NCBI RefSeq assembly: GCF_014137855.1
Contig: NZ_JACGWT010000003.1
Location: forward strand, 620,001-684,000
DNA: 64,000 bases
Reading direction: 5' to 3'
DNA from: Microlunatus kandeliicorticis
Lineage (GTDB): Bacteria > Actinomycetota > Actinomycetes > Propionibacteriales > Propionibacteriaceae
A program made the position numbers and the translations under genes. The notes beneath the pieces are model-generated. The model searched no databases. It saw only the letters and a program-made list of their open reading frames with translations, and was not told where the DNA came from. Positions 60,646 to 64,000 of this stretch are shown piece after piece. Position 1 is the stretch's first letter. Each line of letters opens with the position of its first letter.

Positions 60646-62175
60646 GTGACGACGATCCCGGCCGCCGCCGCCGCGCCGGCCGACCCAGCCGGTCCGCGGT
60701 ACCTCCGCCGGCCCTGGCCGGCGATCCTGTTGGCCGGGCTGGTGGGGACGCTGGCTCCGATGATCGGCGACCTGCGCAGCGGCGGCCTGCTCGGGGTGGG
60801 CATGTACGACGACGGGGTCTACTTCGCCGCGGCGTCCGGCCTCGTCCACGGCCGCTTGCCCTACCGCGATTTCCTGCTGCTGCACCCGCCGGGAATCGTG
60901 CTGACCCTGAGCCCGTTCGCCCTGCTCGGCTCGCTGACCAGCGACAGCACCGGGTTCCTGGTCGCCCGCCTCTTCTGGTTCCTGCTCGGCGGGGTCGCGG
61001 CCGGTCTGGTGGTGGCGATCCTGTGGCGGCTGCACCGGATCGGGGGACTGGTCGGCGGGCTGTTCGTCGCGCTGTACTACCCGGCGGTCACCGCCGGGCA
61101 CACGCTGGTGATCGAGCAGACCCAGACCGTGCTGCTGCTGGTCGCGGTGCTGATCGTCAGCCGGCAGCCGACCCGGCCGCAGGTGCTCGGCTGGCACCGC
61201 CCGGTGCCGTGGCTGGCCGTCGGCGTCGTGCTCGGCCTGCTGCCGACCCTCAAGATCTGGGGCGTGGTGCCGCTCGGGCTGGTCGGGCTGTGGGTGCTGT
61301 TCCGGGCCGGTGTCCGGCGGGCCGTGCTGGTGGCGATCGGGATCACCGTCGCCGGCTGCGCGGTCTATCTGCCCTTCTTCCTCCAGGTGCCCCGGCTGAT
61401 GTGGCGCTACGTCGTGCTCGACCAGACCGGCCGGAACCCGTTCAACACCTCGCTGCTGCTCCGGTTCGGTGACCTGGAGGGTCTCGGCGCTGTGCCCGGC
61501 GGGGCCCCGGTCCCGCTGGTGGTGCTGGTCGGGCTCGCCTGGCTGGTCGCCCTCGCGCTGGCCTGCCGGCTGCCGTTCGGCCGGGTGGCGGCGATCGGAC
61601 ACCTCGCCCTGGTCGTCTTCCTGCTCAACGTGCCGAGCTGGATCTCGCACTACCCCGCCCTGGTGGCCCCGACCGCGGCGCTGGTGATCGGCACCGCCAC
61701 CGCCTCGGCGCTCACGCTGTCCTCCCGGGTGCTCCGCCGCACCGGCGCGGCGGTCGCCGGGCTCACCGTGGTCGCGATGATCGCCGGTCAGGCGCCGGTC
61801 ACCTTCGGCAGCACCTTCCCGTCGCGCGCGCTCGAACCGGTGCGTGCGGTCGGGGGCTGCGTGACCGCCGACGACCCGACGACGCTGATCATGCTCGACC
61901 GGCTCAGCCCGGACCTCGAACGCGGCTGCCGACTGGTCGTCGACCTCGGCGGCTACACCTACGACCGGCTGGTGAACGGCAGGCAGCGGGCGCGGATCAA
62001 CAACCCGGCCTGGCAACGGATCGCGCTCGACTACCTCGGCTCCGGCGAGGTGGCGGTGATCAGCCGGTTCACCACCAAGCGCTACGCCAGCTTCACCGCG
62101 AAGAGCCGCAAGGTCGTCGACAGCTGGCCGGTGCTGGCCCGCAGTCGCAGCTGGGTGGCCCGCCAGCCGCGCTGA
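60646..62175 (+). CDS. GT-C type polytopic membrane protein
   Basis: A 509-residue protein with about 11 helices and a C-terminal ~100-residue extracytoplasmic domain. The first large loop has MYDDGVYFAAASGLVHGRLP and FLLLHPPGIVL, the acidic DD and PPG pattern of GT39/GT87-like glycosyltransferases that use polyprenyl-phosphate sugars. The acceptor is unknown. GAGGAG lies 8 nt before the GTG, and a possible -10 (TAGCCT, 60587-60592) gives a ~50-nt leader. It is convergent with the FeS photolyase, 12 bp apart. Confidence 0.8.
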   Translation: MTTIPAAAAAPADPAGPRYLRRPWPAILLAGLVGTLAPMIGDLRSGGLLGVGMYDDGVYFAAASGLVHGRLPYRDFLLLHPPGIVLTLSPFALLGSLTSDSTGFLVARLFWFLLGGVAAGLVVAILWRLHRIGGLVGGLFVALYYPAVTAGHTLVIEQTQTVLLLVAVLIVSRQPTRPQVLGWHRPVPWLAVGVVLGLLPTLKIWGVVPLGLVGLWVLFRAGVRRAVLVAIGITVAGCAVYLPFFLQVPRLMWRYVVLDQTGRNPFNTSLLLRFGDLEGLGAVPGGAPVPLVVLVGLAWLVALALACRLPFGRVAAIGHLALVVFLLNVPSWISHYPALVAPTAALVIGTATASALTLSSRVLRRTGAAVAGLTVVAMIAGQAPVTFGSTFPSRALEPVRAVGGCVTADDPTTLIMLDRLSPDLERGCRLVVDLGGYTYDRLVNGRQRARINNPAWQRIALDYLGSGEVAVISRFTTKRYASFTAKSRKVVDSWPVLARSRSWVARQPR

Positions 62176-62187
62176 CGGGGCACGTCC

Positions 62188-63654
62188 TCAGCCCTCGGCG
62201 AGCAGCTCGTCGAGGTCGGAGAGCCGGTCGAGCCCGCGGATCGCCTGGGCCATCCGGTGATTGCCGGCGAACCGCTCACGGTGCTTGTGCAGGAACCGCC
62301 AGTAGCCGCCGGTGAACGGGCAGGCGTCCTCCCCGACCCGCTTCTTGGGGTCGTACCGACAGCTGCCGCAGAAGTCGCTCATCTTGTTGATGTACGAGCC
62401 CCCGGACAGGTAGGGCTTGGTGGCCAGCTGGCCGCCGTCGGCGTGCTGGCTCATCCCGATCACGTTCGGCACCATCACCCAGTCGTAGCCGTCGACGAAG
62501 CTGCGGTGGAACCAGTCGAGCACCGCCTGCGGCTTCCAGCCCTGCTGCAGCGCGTAGTTCCCGAGCACCATCAGCCGCGGGATGTGGTGCGCCCAACCGG
62601 TCTCGGCGACCGAGCCGACCGCGTTCTGCAGACAGGCGGCGTCGGTGCCGCTCGGGTCGAGGTCGGCGAACCAGTCGGGAAGCTGACGGCGCTGGTTGAG
62701 CTTGTTCCGGTCACGGTAGTCCTCGCCGAACCACCAGTAGAGGTTCCAGATGTAGTCGCGCCAGCCGATCAGCTGACGGACGAACCCCTCCACCGCCGCG
62801 ATCGGCGCGTGGCCCTCGCGGTAGGCGTCCTCGGCGGCCCGGACCACCTCGAGCGGGTCGAGCAGCCCGAGGTTCAGCGGGGCGGACAGCATCGAGTGCG
62901 ACATCCACCGGTCCTCCCGGAGCATGGCGTCCTCGTAGGTGCCGAAGGTCGGCAGCCGGTGCTCGACGAAGTCGTGCAGCGCGGCCAGCGCCTCGCGCCG
63001 GGTGGCGGCGAACGTCCGCGGGGCGTCCTGGCCGACGAAGCTCACCGACCCCTCGGCCTCCCAGGCGTCGAGGTCGGCGCGGACCTCGTCGTCGATCGCG
63101 TCCTCGGTCGGCCAGTACGGCTCGGGCAGCCCGAGCGTGTCGGCCCGGGGCGGCGGTTCGCGGTTGTCGTGGTCGTAGTTCCACTGCCCGGTCACCGGCT
63201 CGCTGCCCTCCATCAGCACGTCGAGCCGCGCGCGGGCCTCGCGGTAGAAGTCCTCCATCAGCAGCCGCTTGCCCTGGCGCCCGTCGGCCCAGGCAGCGAA
63301 GTCCTGCCGGGCGGTGGCGAACCCGCGGGCCGGCAGCCGTTCGAGGTCGCGCTCGGTGGCCAGCTGGTCGCAGAAGTGCAGTGCGGCCCACGAGGTCGGC
63401 TGGCAGACGTCGAGCGGCTCGTCGATCCTGTCGAGCGCCTCGCGGAAGGTGTCGGTGCGCCGGTAGTCGCAGCGCCGGCCCAGCTCGTCGGCACGGTGCC
63501 GCATCGCCGAGAGGATCAGGTGCGCCTTCTGCCGGTGGAAGCGGCGGCGCGCGAACACCCGCTTCGACTCGATCATCAGCACCTTCTGCCGGGTGCCGTC
63601 GAGGAAGTGCGGCCCGAGCTGATCACCGAAGAGCCACCGCCTGCGCTGAGCCAT
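62188..63654 (-). CDS. FeS-type (bacterial 6-4) photolyase/cryptochrome
   Basis: A 488-residue member of the FeS-BCP family, of which Agrobacterium PhrB is a (6-4) photolyase. It opens with RRWLFGDQLGPHFLD and contains GWRDYIWNLYWW and GWAHHIPRLMVLGNYAL. Four cysteines, C341, C429, C432 and C445, have the same spacing (88, 3, 13) as the 4Fe-4S ligands of PhrB. The family binds FAD and a ribolumazine antenna. It should repair (6-4) photoproducts, complementing the CPD photolyase at 3.6-5.1 kb. The ATG follows GAAGAT by 6 nt. Confidence 0.94.
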   Translation of the reverse strand: MAQRRRWLFGDQLGPHFLDGTRQKVLMIESKRVFARRRFHRQKAHLILSAMRHRADELGRRCDYRRTDTFREALDRIDEPLDVCQPTSWAALHFCDQLATERDLERLPARGFATARQDFAAWADGRQGKRLLMEDFYREARARLDVLMEGSEPVTGQWNYDHDNREPPPRADTLGLPEPYWPTEDAIDDEVRADLDAWEAEGSVSFVGQDAPRTFAATRREALAALHDFVEHRLPTFGTYEDAMLREDRWMSHSMLSAPLNLGLLDPLEVVRAAEDAYREGHAPIAAVEGFVRQLIGWRDYIWNLYWWFGEDYRDRNKLNQRRQLPDWFADLDPSGTDAACLQNAVGSVAETGWAHHIPRLMVLGNYALQQGWKPQAVLDWFHRSFVDGYDWVMVPNVIGMSQHADGGQLATKPYLSGGSYINKMSDFCGSCRYDPKKRVGEDACPFTGGYWRFLHKHRERFAGNHRMAQAIRGLDRLSDLDELLAEG

Positions 63655-63660
63655 GCAGCC

Positions 63661-63666
63661 ATCTTC
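63661..63666 (-). promoter_or_regulatory. Putative -10 hexamer, leaderless FeS photolyase start
   Basis: GAAGAT on the minus strand ends 6 nt before the ATG at 63654. Confidence 0.35.
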
Positions 63667-63702
63667 GCGATCGGCGCCGTCGGCCGATGCGCCGGGCGGG
63701 GG

Positions 63703-64000
63703 TCAGCGGGAGAACAGGCTCCCGGTCACCGTGGTGACGAAGTTGCGCAGCGACTCGGGCAGATGGCGCAGGTGCCAGGTGTCGGGTCCGTGGTACCAGC
63801 TGAGGTCCTCGGGGTCGGCGTCCGCGTCGTCGTCGGCGGCGACGATCGCGTCGAGCCAGCGCTCGGCGCCGCCCAGCACCACCGCGTACGGCAGCACCTC
63901 GGACAGCTCGCGGAGCTCGCGACCCTTCGGCATCTGGTTGGTCGGGTGGGTGAGCAGGTCCGAGCGCAGTGCGCCGAGCCCGGCCAGCAGCGCCGCTCCG
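63703..64000 (-). CDS. DUF2207-like membrane protein, C-terminal part (cut by window edge)
   Basis: The last ~98 residues of a protein that begins beyond the right edge. FSEVLPYAVVLGGAERW-type spacing, seen here as LSEVLPYAVVLGGAERWLDAI, matches the cytoplasmic end of DUF2207 predicted membrane proteins. The remainder (acidic DDDADADPEDLSW, then WHLRHLPESLRNFVTTVTG) is less conserved, and the Gly/Ser-rich tail common in this family is missing. Function unknown. Confidence 0.6.
   Translation of the reverse strand, partial: GAALLAGLGALRSDLLTHPTNQMPKGRELRELSEVLPYAVVLGGAERWLDAIVAADDDADADPEDLSWYHGPDTWHLRHLPESLRNFVTTVTGSLFSR

Overview
The sequence is about 70% G+C. Its genes start with ATG or GTG, many abut or overlap by 4 bp, and many appear to lack a leader. 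The set includes an F420-type LLM oxidoreductase, a DUF4032 protein, two photolyases, an NCS2 purine permease and MerR, TetR and LacI regulators. This points to a free-living high-GC actinobacterium, probably in the Propionibacteriales (inference from content only). I see no tRNA, rRNA, prophage, insertion sequence or CRISPR array. About 55 protein genes fill nearly all of the window; the first and last are cut by its edges.

Layout. 1-7.7 kb: an MFS transporter fragment, a YtcJ-like amidohydrolase, a double-GNAT acetyltransferase, a small membrane protein, a class II CPD photolyase, a polyol-type SDR, and a beta-propeller/epoxide-hydrolase-like pair. 8-15.7 kb: a tightly coupled purine catabolism operon (xdhA-xdhB-xdhC-guaD-NCS2 permease). 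15.7-16.8 kb: a DUF559 nuclease-like gene flanked on both sides by a 71-bp palindromic element. 16.8-20.9 kb: a sugar or polyol cluster (hydrolase, TIM-barrel isomerase, Gfo/Idh/MocA oxidoreductase, divergent LacI). 21-25.5 kb: a CHASE3-HAMP-GAF histidine kinase, a von Willebrand A surface protein and a cysteine-less L36 gene. 25.5-27.7 kb: the threonine-to-glycine pair kbl-tdh. 27.8-35 kb: a glucuronide cluster (LarA homolog, uxaC, uxuB, LacI, uidA). 35-42.6 kb: TRIC channel, GT39 membrane glycosyltransferase, secreted GH43 protein, sdaA, and a lone MsmK-type ABC ATPase. 42.7-51.9 kb: DUF4032, FabH, LLM oxidoreductase, EamA exporter, AnmK, an IscA-fold protein without cysteines, a beta-oxidation-like SDR/acyl-CoA dehydrogenase pair with divergent TetR, and MarR. 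52-64 kb: cysS-rlmB, APC permease, glyA, a SpoU methyltransferase, DUF4188/MerR, a lipoprotein, a GT-C membrane protein, an FeS photolyase and a DUF2207 fragment.

The most interesting system is the glucuronide cluster. UidA, UxaC and UxuB would convert glucuronides to D-mannonate. No mannonate dehydratase is present, but a LarA-family protein with all the nickel-pincer residues is. A member of this family is known to be a D-gluconate 2-epimerase, so the cluster may send mannonate to gluconate instead of through KDG. The two divergent promoter regions of the cluster share a 14-bp operator-like sequence (12 of 14 identical), which ties it together as one regulon.

Second in interest are the repeats. 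Hairpin repeats with the core TTCGACAGGCTCA occur in two versions whose outer stems differ but stay complementary. In one place they have been translated into the C-terminal tail of XdhC. The DUF559 cassette is bounded by a different palindrome, and a 132-bp palindromic element lies after glyA.
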